The notes under the pieces were generated by a model, which saw only the letters and a list, made by a program, of their open reading frames with translations, was not told the DNA's origin and searched no databases. A DNA stretch of 64,000 bases. It comes from Limanda limanda (lineage: Eukaryota; Chordata; Actinopteri; Pleuronectiformes; Pleuronectidae). Positions 34,681 through 46,529 of this stretch are shown one piece after another. Location: NCBI RefSeq assembly GCF_963576545.1, contig NC_083641.1, forward strand, positions 21,095,523 to 21,159,522, written 5' to 3'. A program made the translations under genes and the position numbers. Positions within the stretch are counted from its first letter, which is position 1; each line of letters opens with the position of its first letter.

Positions 34681-35369
34681 TTGTCGAACTCTTGTGTCAT
34701 TGGTTTATTTTAAAGAGAGAATTTGAGATGAACATACAAAGTTGGGATGAAATTAGCTTTTGATCCTTTGATTCTTAATGTCACACCTACTATGAACCTA
34801 CTACCTACTACTGTTATGATTATTATGAACTAATTTAAACGGCCAATGATTTTATATTTATTTATATAAATTTTGTGATATGATTCAATTATGTCTGGGA
34901 TAGATCTGCTCGCCCTGACTTAAAATAATATGCCTTTTTGTAATTACACTCCTCTAACATCATAACTCTATTTAAAAAAAAAAGATCTACTTTCTATAAA
35001 TCCAACAATTATTGGCTGCTTTTAGCTGGGGCATCTTTTCCCACAATGCAACTAGACAGCCAATGATTGGGCAGAAATTCCGCCTTTGCTAGTGGGAAGC
35101 TGCAAGATGAGGAGTGGATCACAGGTCTGGTAAAAGGTTTTATTTTGTATTTAATTGGATGCAATGCTAAGTGATACCAGGCCAGAATCACTGATATCAA
35201 TAACACACTTATTTTCTCATTGATAGGAGCTTTATTATTAACTTAATTACATTCATATTGAAACACATGACAGATTTAAATGATAGAAAAAATCTGTTAA
35301 TTTTCTGATCTAAATAGCTTATCACTGTTTTTTTGCACACAACAGCAGCAGATAGGCACTCACACAACA

Positions 35370-35615
35370 GTAAGGTTGCTCAATTATTTCCTGATTAATT
35401 AATCTGCTGATAATTATTGTTGTTAATTGATTAATCATTGTTTGAATATTTTGTGCTGTTTTACAGCCAAAACAAAACACATGAATTCAGTTCCCTCATG
35501 TTTGATAAAATAAATTTCTGAGATTTAAGAGGCTTAGAAACAGCAAGTATTTGGTATTTAAAAAATGTATACAATAAATGAATGATTTACTGATTTCTGA
35601 AAGTTAGGATCAACA
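35370..35615 (+). repeat. Decayed teleost interspersed repeat (GATTAATTAATCTGC family)
   Basis: GATTAATTAATCTGCTGAT followed by AATTGATTAATCATTGTTTG, then TTTACAGCCAAAACAAAACA and ATTTAAGAGGCTTAGAAACA, follows the outline of a very common fish repeat. Related to the copy at about 9640-10065. Strand nominal. Confidence 0.6.
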
Positions 35616-37599
35616 CTTTTGGGATTGATCCTGACTTGTCACAACAAATTCGCTACACAAGAAGCACAAACTGTGAATTCCGTGTTTTTCCATTCCCAGG
35701 TTGCATGATTTGTATATTTCTGGGGGGGGAAATACAAGCAAAGGTCCCAGAGCACAATGAACATAATGTGTATTTTGTCCCACTTACCTATCCACAATAA
35801 ATTATCTGCAACCCCCCCAGGTTCAGTTTGAAAGCTACTTGTAGTACTTGCACAGTGTTGTCTAGTAACCAGCAGGTGGCACTATAGCACTACTACAAAA
35901 ACAAAATTACAACACTCTTATTGCATTGTGGGCGAGATCCGAGTCTTGTATGTCAGAAATCTCATATCTGTCCAGAGACTCTGCAGAGGATCCAGTCTAT
36001 TTAATTGTTTGCATTTCTTTTAAATTTCAAGGGAGATTAAAACAAGAACTGTCAAGATCCGTAGAGACATATGGAAATAAGAGTTAATATATTCAGAGTG
36101 AAAGAGCCCTCCAGTTGGCAAAAGGAGTGACCTTAGCTGCAGATGACATGCTCAGAGAGTGGGTATGAGGCTGTTCCTCATTTTCCATAAGCTTGTTGCT
36201 GTAGAAAGCCCATTCAATCAAGGTTTAAAGTGAGTCGAGTGGCTGGAGGATAATCAGAAAGAATCAGCCAAGGTTGTCCGCAACGCCTTGGGAATTGTTG
36301 CTTTGTTAGAAATTATTAAAGTGTTCCCCTCCAGATCCAAACAGCCTCCCATTCACAGCTGAGTGAAAGGCTTGGTCTGTGGCAGAAACCATTAAGAGAG
36401 CCCGCGGACTCAGAGCAATGTCTCCTGGCAGCTCTGCATTGCTCCTGGAGCAGTGAGCCATTGTTTATTCATCGCCACATTGGCATTCAAAGTGCATCCT
36501 CACTGTTCTCTCTCATAACCAACAAGTTGCAATTTTTATGCATGTGAAGGTTGAAGGCAAATTATTTATGGGAGACTGGACCTGAGGAAAGAGAACGGCC
36601 TCTAGCAAAATGGTTTACGTTGAGAGCAATCCTTTTCTATAGGCTATTGAATTCGGTGGATCACAGCAAGATATGCATGTTTTATTCAGCGCTTCAGAGA
36701 AAGAATTGTTGCATTGCTAGACAGCCATCTGCTTTTTGGACATTGTGATGCATTCGGGACATGCAACCTTTCAGGATCAGGTTAAAGTCTTATTTTTCAG
36801 CAGGGGGCAAATGAAATGATTGAGAAAAAAAAAGGTACTCTGCTATCCCTCCCTCTGGGCTTTCACCTCCCCTCACCGCAGTGAAGGTTCCCAGGTAAGA
36901 AATATCTGAGCGGTGATTGCGTGCACATCTCGATGTGTCTAGATTGGAAGGAGCGTGGTGCAAGCGGAGGTTCGGCTGCGAGTCGAGGGAACTTTCACCC
37001 GTTTGAAAAATTATTCTGGAACATCTGGTGTCGTCCAGATGCGGAGATGGGATCTGTGAGGCATGTGATGTCAAACAGCAGCAGGTGCCAGGTGAGAGGA
37101 GCGTCCTCTCTCTAGGGGAAGGTGATCTGCTGGGTAATAGTTACCACGAGGAGATGGCTCCTTAGAGAAGAGCCAAATTGCAAATGATCCACTCTTTACA
37201 TTATGTAGGAACAGTTTAAAATGCTTAATGGTTGTGACTGCAGATCTATTAGTATCACAGGCAGTGACTGTGAGTCTCTGGTTCACGGCACTTGAGGGGC
37301 TATATAAAGAACCGTTTTTGGTTGTTCATTACAGTGTAATGTTCCATTACAAAACATTATTGGAACTTTATGAACGTACACCCCCTCGTTGTTCCTTTGA
37401 TGGATCTTGACTGTGAAGTGCGCAGAATATTTAAATAGTAGAATTGTTCAGTTGAAAATATATCAGTCCTGAAGGGGCTTCTTGTGGAATCGGTTTATAT
37501 TGGTTTGTTTATATTTAAAGGCTTTGCCTTTAAAATTGAGTCACTTCATAAACATGACATTCAAAATTTTTTTCATTAGTGTAAATTCACCTGACACTT

Positions 37600-37870
37600 A
37601 GATTTGCTGTGTTGCCATGATGAAGAATAAAATCTTCATATCTGCAAAGGGAGTGAATCCTCCTCAACGGAGTTGTTGCATGTTGCACCGCCATGTTTCT
37701 ACAGAAGCCCCTAAAGGACACACCAGAAACAGGCTCCTGTCTTCTGCATATTAACGTCACATAAAGGCCACTGTAGGTTCTCCCACTTGCTTGCAGAGAC
37801 AGACGGGTGAGGCGTTTCCACACTAGACCTATAAAGTGGCAATAGACATCTTTTCCCTTGCAGCGTATCC
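37600..37870 (+). repeat. Teleost interspersed repeat (CCGCCATGTTTCTACAG family)
   Basis: CACCGCCATGTTTCTACAGA, GCCCCTAAAGGACACACCAG, AAAGGCCACTGTAGGTTCTC and GACGGGTGAGGCG follow the order of a widely dispersed fish repeat. The accidental open frame 37587-37937 on the minus strand lies in it and is not a gene. Confidence 0.65.
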
Positions 37871-40800
37871 AAATGGTACGTGGTGGCACTATTGCAAATA
37901 TGGGAATGCTTTCATTTATCATAACTGAATATTGCAATTTTCAACTCTGCTCATTTAAGAGCAGCCAACACTTCGAAACGTCTTCTTGATTTCTAGTTGC
38001 TATAGTGGCAGAGTTAGCAACATGGCTACAGCTATCAGTCAACTGCCCCGAAACAAGAATCCTAATTCGAAACCGGGAACCCTTATCTCAGTGATAAAGG
38101 CAGCGTAAAAGATTCAGTTGAACCTTCTTTTGTGCCTTTGTGCCTTTGTTGCCGAGCAAACTTTTGTCCTCGTTGGCAAAGAGAATTGCAGTGAAAGTGA
38201 ACCAGATGATGTTATTTTTCTATAGCCATGACCGTCTGCGACCAACATTTACCTCATAATGAAAAGGTAAAGTGAAAAATATTGTCTATTGCTACTTTGA
38301 AACACACATCATACTGAGCAAATGAAGCTCATATGACCTAAAGCATAGTTTATTCAGTCCTGCTCCTATTTTTTGTGACAGAGGATAAGTGTGACCCACA
38401 CTCTGCCATTCAGGCTCCCTCAATCCAGAAATAGGTTCCTCAAGACCTTCAAAAGTAGATGGCAGTTTATATTTTTAGGCACAATCCTGTTATCTTTTCA
38501 ACATCTCAATGAATTTGTAATTATCAGAAGCTGCATTCTTGTGTGGTGTCAAAAGAACGGTCCAACAGGGATAAATGAGCCGTCTGATTCCTGCTTAAGA
38601 GAAAGAAAGTTCTAGGAGATCTATGACTCATTTAGGACTCAAATTACCAAGTTAACATGACAACTGATTTTCATTTAATTAGATACCCTGAGAACCTTGT
38701 TAGTGCTTCAGATAACCAATTAGGCCCTGGCTAGGTGCAAAAATATATATTTTACTCAAGTGTATCCATGGTTTTTTGAAATAGGAAATCAGCTGCTTTT
38801 CAGGGGGAGCAGTGGTGGCGAGGTGGAGGAGAGCAGGGACACAATGCTTGGTGATTGAATAAGTGATTAGACCTCAGGTTTGCACAAAGGCTCCTCACTT
38901 GCAGTAATGGCTGCCTATTAGGACTCAGTTTTCTAATTTGACTTTCCACATGCATATTTAAGCGACTAAGCAACTAGACTGTGCGCCGGCCAATACAATG
39001 CCAGGCTCAGTTTGTATAGCAAATAATGCTCTTGACCTTTAACTGATAAATAATACCCCGAGAAACAGAATGTAATTATCCACGGCATTACAGTTGGTTC
39101 AAAAGGTAACCACCAGCTGAATAAGCTTTAGCCATGTGAATCCATCGGAGGCATTTACTTGTAAACGATACATCTGTTATTTGGGGCATGGCTCGGCGGT
39201 ATTGAATTCAATTCGATGATTTTTGAATTTTTGCTAAATTCAAAACCACAAGGCATCACTAATGAGGAAATGGGAACAAAAGCCAAACACGAGAGAGTGT
39301 GTGGGTTTTATCCATCAGAAATTAAAAAGAGAGTGTTTGTTTAAAGCTCCCATCCGGATCACTGAGCATTTAGTCTAGCCATCAGATGAGAGGCCAGAGT
39401 AAACAGCGCACTCAGTTGCTGTGCAGACTCAAAGGACGCCCAGCTCTGCTAATGCTTGTGCCACCGCTGCGATTGGACACACGGCATTAATTTAAGGTTG
39501 CTCAGTCTCCCTAAAGTCAGACCGCTGAGATATGAGGCACGTGACAGGGTCTGAAAATTAGGTGTTGAAATGAAGAAACCTATAACTGAGCAGAAAAGTA
39601 ATTACATCCATGCAGTCATTTAACCGACCAGAACATGGAGCCTCATTTGCTCCAGGCTCCACCTTCTGTAATTTCATAAGTATTTAGGAATTCATTTAAG
39701 ACTTCAATTTAATTTCTCCATTGAGAAACAAAGCATGCTCGGTTATAATTTATCTTTCTGACATGCCCTTTTTTAAATTGGACCAAATCAAATATGCTTT
39801 AGGGTGTCTGGGGAATAGTTCTATGGGAAATGTTTTTAAGGTCTCAGCGTAGAAAACCGCATCTAACAGGTAATGTGGTTGAATAAACTAATTACATTAC
39901 CTCCCTCCTGTGTCGTTATTCTTCATTCTTTCTTCAATATTTGGAGAATAGAATAAAAGTTTGTCGTGAGCTGGTTCTCTAAACCTCACCTCACTAGTAA
40001 CTGCTGTAGCAACAGGTTCTCTAAGCAATTGTGTATTTTAAGTGAATGAAAATGTGGGTCTACTGTGCATGTAAATGCAACTAATTACCACAAAAGCTGC
40101 ACAATTCTAATTAGATCACTTAACAAACCTTTCTTACCCAACACAGCAAGATGTGTGAAACTGTCATGAATAAATGTAAAGGACTACATTATGTGTATAA
40201 AGGTAAGTATTGATATGATTGGAGAGCAGATTTGTTATAAATACTCAGGGACCAATAGAAAGATCTCAAAAATAACATTTGCGGTGCTAGTACCACTATT
40301 TCTCAGCATACTAATTAAGTGCTGTAGAAAGTGTGCTTCATCTTGTTTCCATTAACTCGTCTCTTTTGTTCTTTTTCTTACACATTCTTCTTGTTTCACC
40401 TGCTCAGGTTTCCCTTTGTTCACATCACAATGACTTGGTAAGAGTGTGCCAACAGTGGGTACTTACCACATCTCTGGCTTTTCATGCTTTGAAATGAACA
40501 CCCTGTGATAGTGTGAATATAATGCTCCACATGTGGATTATTTCTCCGCATGTGTATAGTCTAAACTGAGCTGTGTGGAGGTAAACACTGTGTAGACGTG
40601 TGTGAGCTGACCACGTGGGCAAACTGGATAAAAAGTTCTGCTGAGCAAAGTTTCAAAGAGCAAAGACTGAATCCTTTGCAAATAAATATTTCTCTGTATT
40701 TGTCTGCAATATATGCCTTTTACCTGCATTGCCATACACTGATAACACATCAAACATCACTAGGATGTTTAAACTAGTAAAAAAGTCCAGATAAACCCAC

Positions 40801-41339
40801 ATTTTAAAACTATGTTAGTGCTCCAACATCACACAAATGGAATGTGTTATAACACATTAATAAGTTAGTAGCTACATTTTACATTATACTGGGGAAAATA
40901 GTAAAGACTTCCTTAAAACTAAGTTGCTCAAAGCTCACTTGCTAAAGCTTAGCATGGTTGCCTCTGACTCCAGGGTAATTTACTTAGTGTCATGTTGCAA
41001 AGCTGCCTTTAAAATATCATGGTTCAATGCTTATATATTTAGTTCAAGATTTATGAAGCTTTCAGAACAAAAGCACGAATGCATATTTGTTTGTGTACGT
41101 TTCTCTTGTAGAACTTTCCTCCATTACCACATTGTTGAATGGTTAGTTCAGGTTTACTGCGCAGGCCTACTGCGCAGTCCTGCAGCCCAACATTTCCTGG
41201 TTTTGAGGGCTTTGTGATGATGTCAGCAATGATGTCACTGGGCTAAACCAAGTGGAGGGGTATCCTTTCCCATAGGTGTCTTATCTTATTCAGGCATTCA
41301 GCAGATTTGTGTTAGGATTAGTTATATTGTGTAGTAGAC

Positions 41340-41840
41340 TACCATTTAGAACCGCCGTCGTGAACAAGTGGAACGCCACTCAAAGTCGGAGTTCCGACTT
41401 GTGAACCCTGGAAAGTTTGATCTACCCCGACTTTACGGAGAAGCAGTTGTCTGAAGTCACACAACAATGGTGACGTAGATACTGTAGCGCTGAGTCTCGT
41501 CTATCCTCTGTCTGACTCTTGTTTCAGATTGAGTAACAGTGCGTGTTCTCTCGCTCGTATGTATTGGACGGTGTTTTCAAGTATAAAATATTTGTGTCTG
41601 TTGCCTCATGTGTCATCTCCCCCTCCTCTGCCTCGTTTATGTATGACAGGAGGCTGCACTGGTACAGAATTGTCTCATCCCGAGCCAAATAAACATCAGC
41701 TTCTTACGGTCAGCCATCTTTGTTTACGTTTGAAGCCATGCCATCACCGTGCATTGGAACGCTTGGAAGTCGGACATTTCAAGTTGGAATATCCGACATC
41801 AGAGTTGTCTGGAACGCAGTGTTAGTCCAGCCGTGGAGTG
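41340..41840. mobile_element. Possible non-autonomous DNA transposon with imperfect inverted ends
   Basis: The left side has GGAACGCCACTCAAAGTCGG then AGTTCCGACTT. The right side, read on the minus strand, has GTTCCAGACAACTCTGATGT then CGGATATTCCAACTT. The two align as imperfect inverted repeats of about 35 bases around a core of roughly 430 bases. No transposase is present. The plus-strand open frame 41529-41825 lies in this core and is not supported as a gene. Confidence 0.45.
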
Positions 41841-42319
41841 GAGGTAGAGCTGTGCTGCTAACAGCCTGCAGCTCCTGTTCGGTTTCTAAAAGGTTGATTT
41901 CCTGAGCCGTTTCCCCTGTAATTTGTTTTGTCGTTCTACATGTGATGAAGAGCACTGTGAATGAAATATTTACCTCTCAGAAAACAAGAATTCTGTTGAG
42001 TCTGCATGCCTCACATCTCAATTTGCCCTCAAGCCAAACTATGTTACACTTACGTCCAAAAGGACAGAGAAGCTGAGAGAGGAGGAGGCACATTTAGTAG
42101 AGCTCGTGTTTTCATTGCAGGACTTCATCAATACAAAGCCATGAAATTAAGGTTTTATATTTCATTAATTTGCTTTACAACACGGCTAAAAAGGCTACAT
42201 TATATTACAAACCCTTTTTCTAACTTAAAGGCAACTTAACTTTTCCATTTTCTGGAATCTACTTTGATGAGCCAACACCATAGTAAGTTACCTTGAATCA
42301 TAATGTTGTAAACAGTAAT

Positions 42320-42505
42320 AAAACTTATTTCACCTATTTCCAAGGAAATAATGCATGAATCCTGATGAACAAAAACCAGGCATATTTAGGGAACTGACAT
42401 CAATGAGTGTTCGGGATTTGGTGCAGCTTCAGTGAATTGGAGGGGTCTCCTGGGCCTTGGCCGAGGTGTGCGCTCCACTGAGTGCCATTTTAGTTTGTAA
42501 AGCAG
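42320..42505 (+). repeat. Interspersed repeat of the CACTCAG/CCAAGG family, copy 4
   Basis: CAGGCATATTTAGGGAACTG, TTTGGTGCAGCTTCAG, GGCCTTGGCCGAGGTGTGCG and CTCCACTGAGTGCCATTTTA are the complement of the start of copy 1 and the best preserved part of the family in this window. Confidence 0.75.
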
Positions 42506-45500
42506 TGCAGTGTCTTCCTATCTGTAATTCATATTTCAAAAGGGAATGACTGCAGCGGTTACAGAGCATGGAACAGATAATTTTTTAACTTATCCACATC
42601 TTTCAAAAATTAAATTGAATTTAAGTTCAAGCTCATTCAAGCTGATGAACTTCTTCCCATGATGCCTTTCTTTCCCTGTGTTTGAATTCAATGCCAATTT
42701 AATTAGAAAATGTAACTTTTAATTACCTATCTAATTAATTTAATAAGTGAAAAAAAAAAAGACTCCGACTGATAAATTACTCAGGTGGCAGCTAGTGTTC
42801 CTTCAGCAACTCAGCAGCTCACACGTGAATGACTTCAAGGCTGTGTACCGACATTCTTTTTTAGACTAACAGGCTGTCCCACAAAAATAGAACACTTTCA
42901 TATGCTGACAACAGAAACACACACAAAACATAAGTGGAAAAAGCATCCGGAGACGCACTGCTGTATCAGGAGGAGACTGGATGACTAAATGAAGAGGCTG
43001 GATGACTAAATAAACTTGTAGTGCAACAATAGCAGTTTTGTGGATATCTCAAAAAGATAATCACCAACAGCTATGTGAGTGTTTCAAATTAAAAATCAAC
43101 CTAAATGGAAATTAATTATGCATCAACAATACTAAATATGATGGAGATTGCATACAAGCGAAGCCGAATGAAAGATAAGATGAGAAGATATATACGAAAT
43201 ACTCGGCTTGCTTATTGTATCTAGGTGGTGGCTATGAAGCGGAACATCAATGTAAATTTGGCAAAAGAACACTTTGCTTCTGCAGAGAGGAGTCACCTTG
43301 AGATTTGGTCGAAGGGAACTTCAGAGGATGCTGCTTGAAGCTTGGGCTCGGCAGATAATTACAGATTTTCCTGTCTGAGACACTTAACCTTTATTTATTC
43401 CATTTTTCGGTGGGGTGGGGGGGTAATATCTTTTTTCTAATTAATCACACCTAAAACTTCCACATCGACTCCCAGTGCAGAGTTTCTCCCTCTGGTAAAC
43501 ATCAATCTCTGATTAAATATCAGAGTATTAAACATCAAGCAGCAACATCACCGGCATTAGAGCCTATAGTGCTGTTCACAGCATCTTTCAGCTTTGGAGT
43601 TAATCACCTCACAACACAAGTCTCTTCTTCTCCCTGACACTGTCATCCAGGATTAACAAACTGGTCGTGTGTCGTCTAATTAATGCAGATTTCTCTGGGT
43701 CATACTGTAGTAGTCAGATATAAGTGTGTTGTGGCTTGTCCTTCATCGTTGTTTGAAATAACTAGCTCATCAGTTTCATGGGAAATGACTTATATATATT
43801 ATATCTTCCCACCCGAATTTCATACTATTACAAGTAAAGAAGTCAGATGGTGTTTTCTGCTCTTGCCATTGCTTGACTTTGTTGGACTGGCACCGTTTTA
43901 ATGCTTTTTAACGTCTCACCTTACAACACCATGCTGTCCTTGCAATACAAAACACTAAATCACAGGTTACTGGAGGGTTGGTGACATTTAGTGCTTGGAT
44001 ATAAACTGTGTTTTTCTTATCGTCATTTAGCCATTCTACAATTTAACAGCACTTTGCAGCTTTACAAGATTTCAGTTCAGTTGGACGTCTTTGGGTTTGT
44101 GACTTTCACAGCAGGGGTTGTCACTCTAGCAAACTGAATGAGTTACTGTAGTCAGTCAACTTCTCTCTCTGATTTTTTTCTTTAACAGTTATACATTTTA
44201 GTTTTTTATAGTTTCGAATCTGTGACAGCTGATATTTCGATTTTGAAGATTTTCTACCAGGTTTAGTTCTACAGTTTTCTCATGTTTCTCAACGTAACCC
44301 CCTGTGGGTTTACTACTTTTAGGGCCGACTGCCTCTGACTGTCTTGAACACTTGTAAGCCGTTGTATACAGTTTACTACATTTGAGATGTTACATCAAAC
44401 GTTCATATCAAAGGAATGGTGAAGTGGTGTCAGACTTGTCGACTAATGTCTGGAATCGGTAAATCTTCTTGTCTAATCCAATCTTTTGGCTGATCCAAAT
44501 CATAGTCAAAATTAATTAACTAGGTGTTTGAGATTGTGTGAAATAAATAAAGAGTGGATGGCAGCTCAAAGGTAGCTAATGCTAATGTGGTTTCTATTGG
44601 CAGCGAGAAGTATTGATAAACAGCTAGCTAAAATAGGTGAAAAGTTGAACTAGTTAAATAAAAGCATGAGATGAAACATCTGAAATCTTTAAATATAATA
44701 ATATAGACAATAGATCATTTGTGGGAATAGCAAGTAAGTAATAAATTAACTGTTCTAATTAGCTAGAAATATGCTAATGATCTTGGTCGAAATAGTTAGC
44801 TTAAAGTAACGATAAACAGCTGTTGATAATTAATAGTTGACCTTGTTGACATTTTAAGCAGTTAGCTTAAAGTAGCCTAATGAAAAAGAAGAGAAAGAAA
44901 GAAATGAATGAACAGTTTTCATACAAATCCAATTGATGAAGGTTTTATCACTCCTATCGGTCGAGACTAAAAGACTACAAGAAATCAGAAGTATGAAAAA
45001 AGTGAAACGACATCCATTTATTAAATAACTGGCATTGAATAAGATCCAGTATAAAATAATTTAAATGAACACATTTTGAAACAGATGGGTGATGTCGATG
45101 AAGCTTTGAATTTATTCTGTTAGGGCATGTGGGTACAAAATTGATTAAAGAAAACACTCTTCATAATTTTGAATAGCCCACTTCACATTTTCTTTCATTG
45201 CTGTTTGTATAACCTTTGAGAAAATAACCAGTGCAGTCTTTTGTTTTCTGGTAAACACACACAGTGTTGTGATGCTCTCATACTGTGCAGTGTGTTCTGT
45301 ACAATGTGATATAACGATTATAAATTATTGGATTGATTTAAAAAAAATGTTTTTAACCGAAACTCTGTCATCATGCTGTTTATGGGTTCAAAAGAAGAGA
45401 ACTTAAATGAAAATGATACGTGGAGTATTTGTGCTAAACAGGAGGTAAGTGTGCAGACAGAGCCTGTTGCATTCACGGTTGTTCCCCCACTATTTATTCC

Positions 45501-46523
45501 CACATCATTTAATTATACCTCAGCCAAGCCAAGTGCTACATGCCATCAATCTCAATCAATCAATTAACCGGCTAAACAAGCCATGCTCAGACATTCGTTC
45601 ACTCTCAATTTCCCCATTGTGCTAATTACACTTAAACATGTCATTCCGAATTAAAGTTGAACATTTAAATGGAATTAGTAGCATCTTAATGAAACATCAC
45701 ACTGCTGCATTCACGTATTCGCGGTGCACTGAAAACCGGCAGAAGCCAAACAGCAAATGCTCGTGGCTGTTTTTAATTTTGGGAGTTCAACCTAAAAAAA
45801 AATGTACATCGAGAAAATCCCATAATCTGCAGTATTTCAAAGAAATATGGTATTTAATGTTCCTTGAGGGTAGCATTATATTTCAATAATTGTATGAGTA
45901 AGGGAGCGAAGTGGCTGGTTTCTAAGGTTAAACTATTCCCATTAAAGTTTGAGTAATGTTATTGACCTTTACCTGGGATGGATCACTTAAAGTAATGGGA
46001 AATGGTGGCACTGACAGAATTATGATGACAGAATAGCTTATGGTTATGAATAACGTCGTGTTCCTCCAAATGCCTATCAATTTGTCAAATCGCTATCATG
46101 CACGTGTTCAGTCGGAAACCTCAACACGGGCCCCAGAGCCTGTCACTGTCACTCAGTTTTGTCTGAAACCTTTCTCGACTCTGTCTTTACCACACTGCAT
46201 GTGTCAGTCACTGATGGGAACCTCAGATTGCTGCTGCTGCTGCTGCCGCTCACCCATATCAAATCCACATCGGTACAGTATTTTTGCCACATCGCAAGAT
46301 CTGCTTCCTCTTTGTGAGTTTGACAAGTATCAGCGGCTCAGGAGGAAGTGAACAGGTCCAATCCAGCTGGCGTGTTCAGCACATTGGACAGGAGGAGGGA
46401 ATTTTACAACAAATACAGATGAATACATTTTGCTGTTCTCCAAAAAGGAGGACAGGACTACAAAGTGAAACCAGGCTTTTTGATCAAGTCACAACAGCAC
46501 GCCGCTTTAAACATTGATATCTT

Positions 46524-46529
46524 TTTATT
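46524..46529 (-). terminator. cadm1: cadm1 polyadenylation signal
   Basis: TTTATT on the plus strand (AATAAA on the minus strand) is the last clear hexamer before the intergenic region. Choice of this site over upstream ones is inferred. Confidence 0.4.

Larger units (their letters stand above)
34700..46500. other. Convergent intergenic region between arhgap32 and cadm1
   Basis: No exon, RNA gene or coding ORF is recognised across 11.8 kb. Open frames here are below 100 codons and lack splice support. It contains the repeats listed separately and several stretches of complex, evenly composed sequence with homeodomain-like TAATTA words (for example 36300-36530, 39360-39850, 42640-42760, 45480-45760) that could be conserved non-coding elements. 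I cannot test conservation here. Confidence 0.6.
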
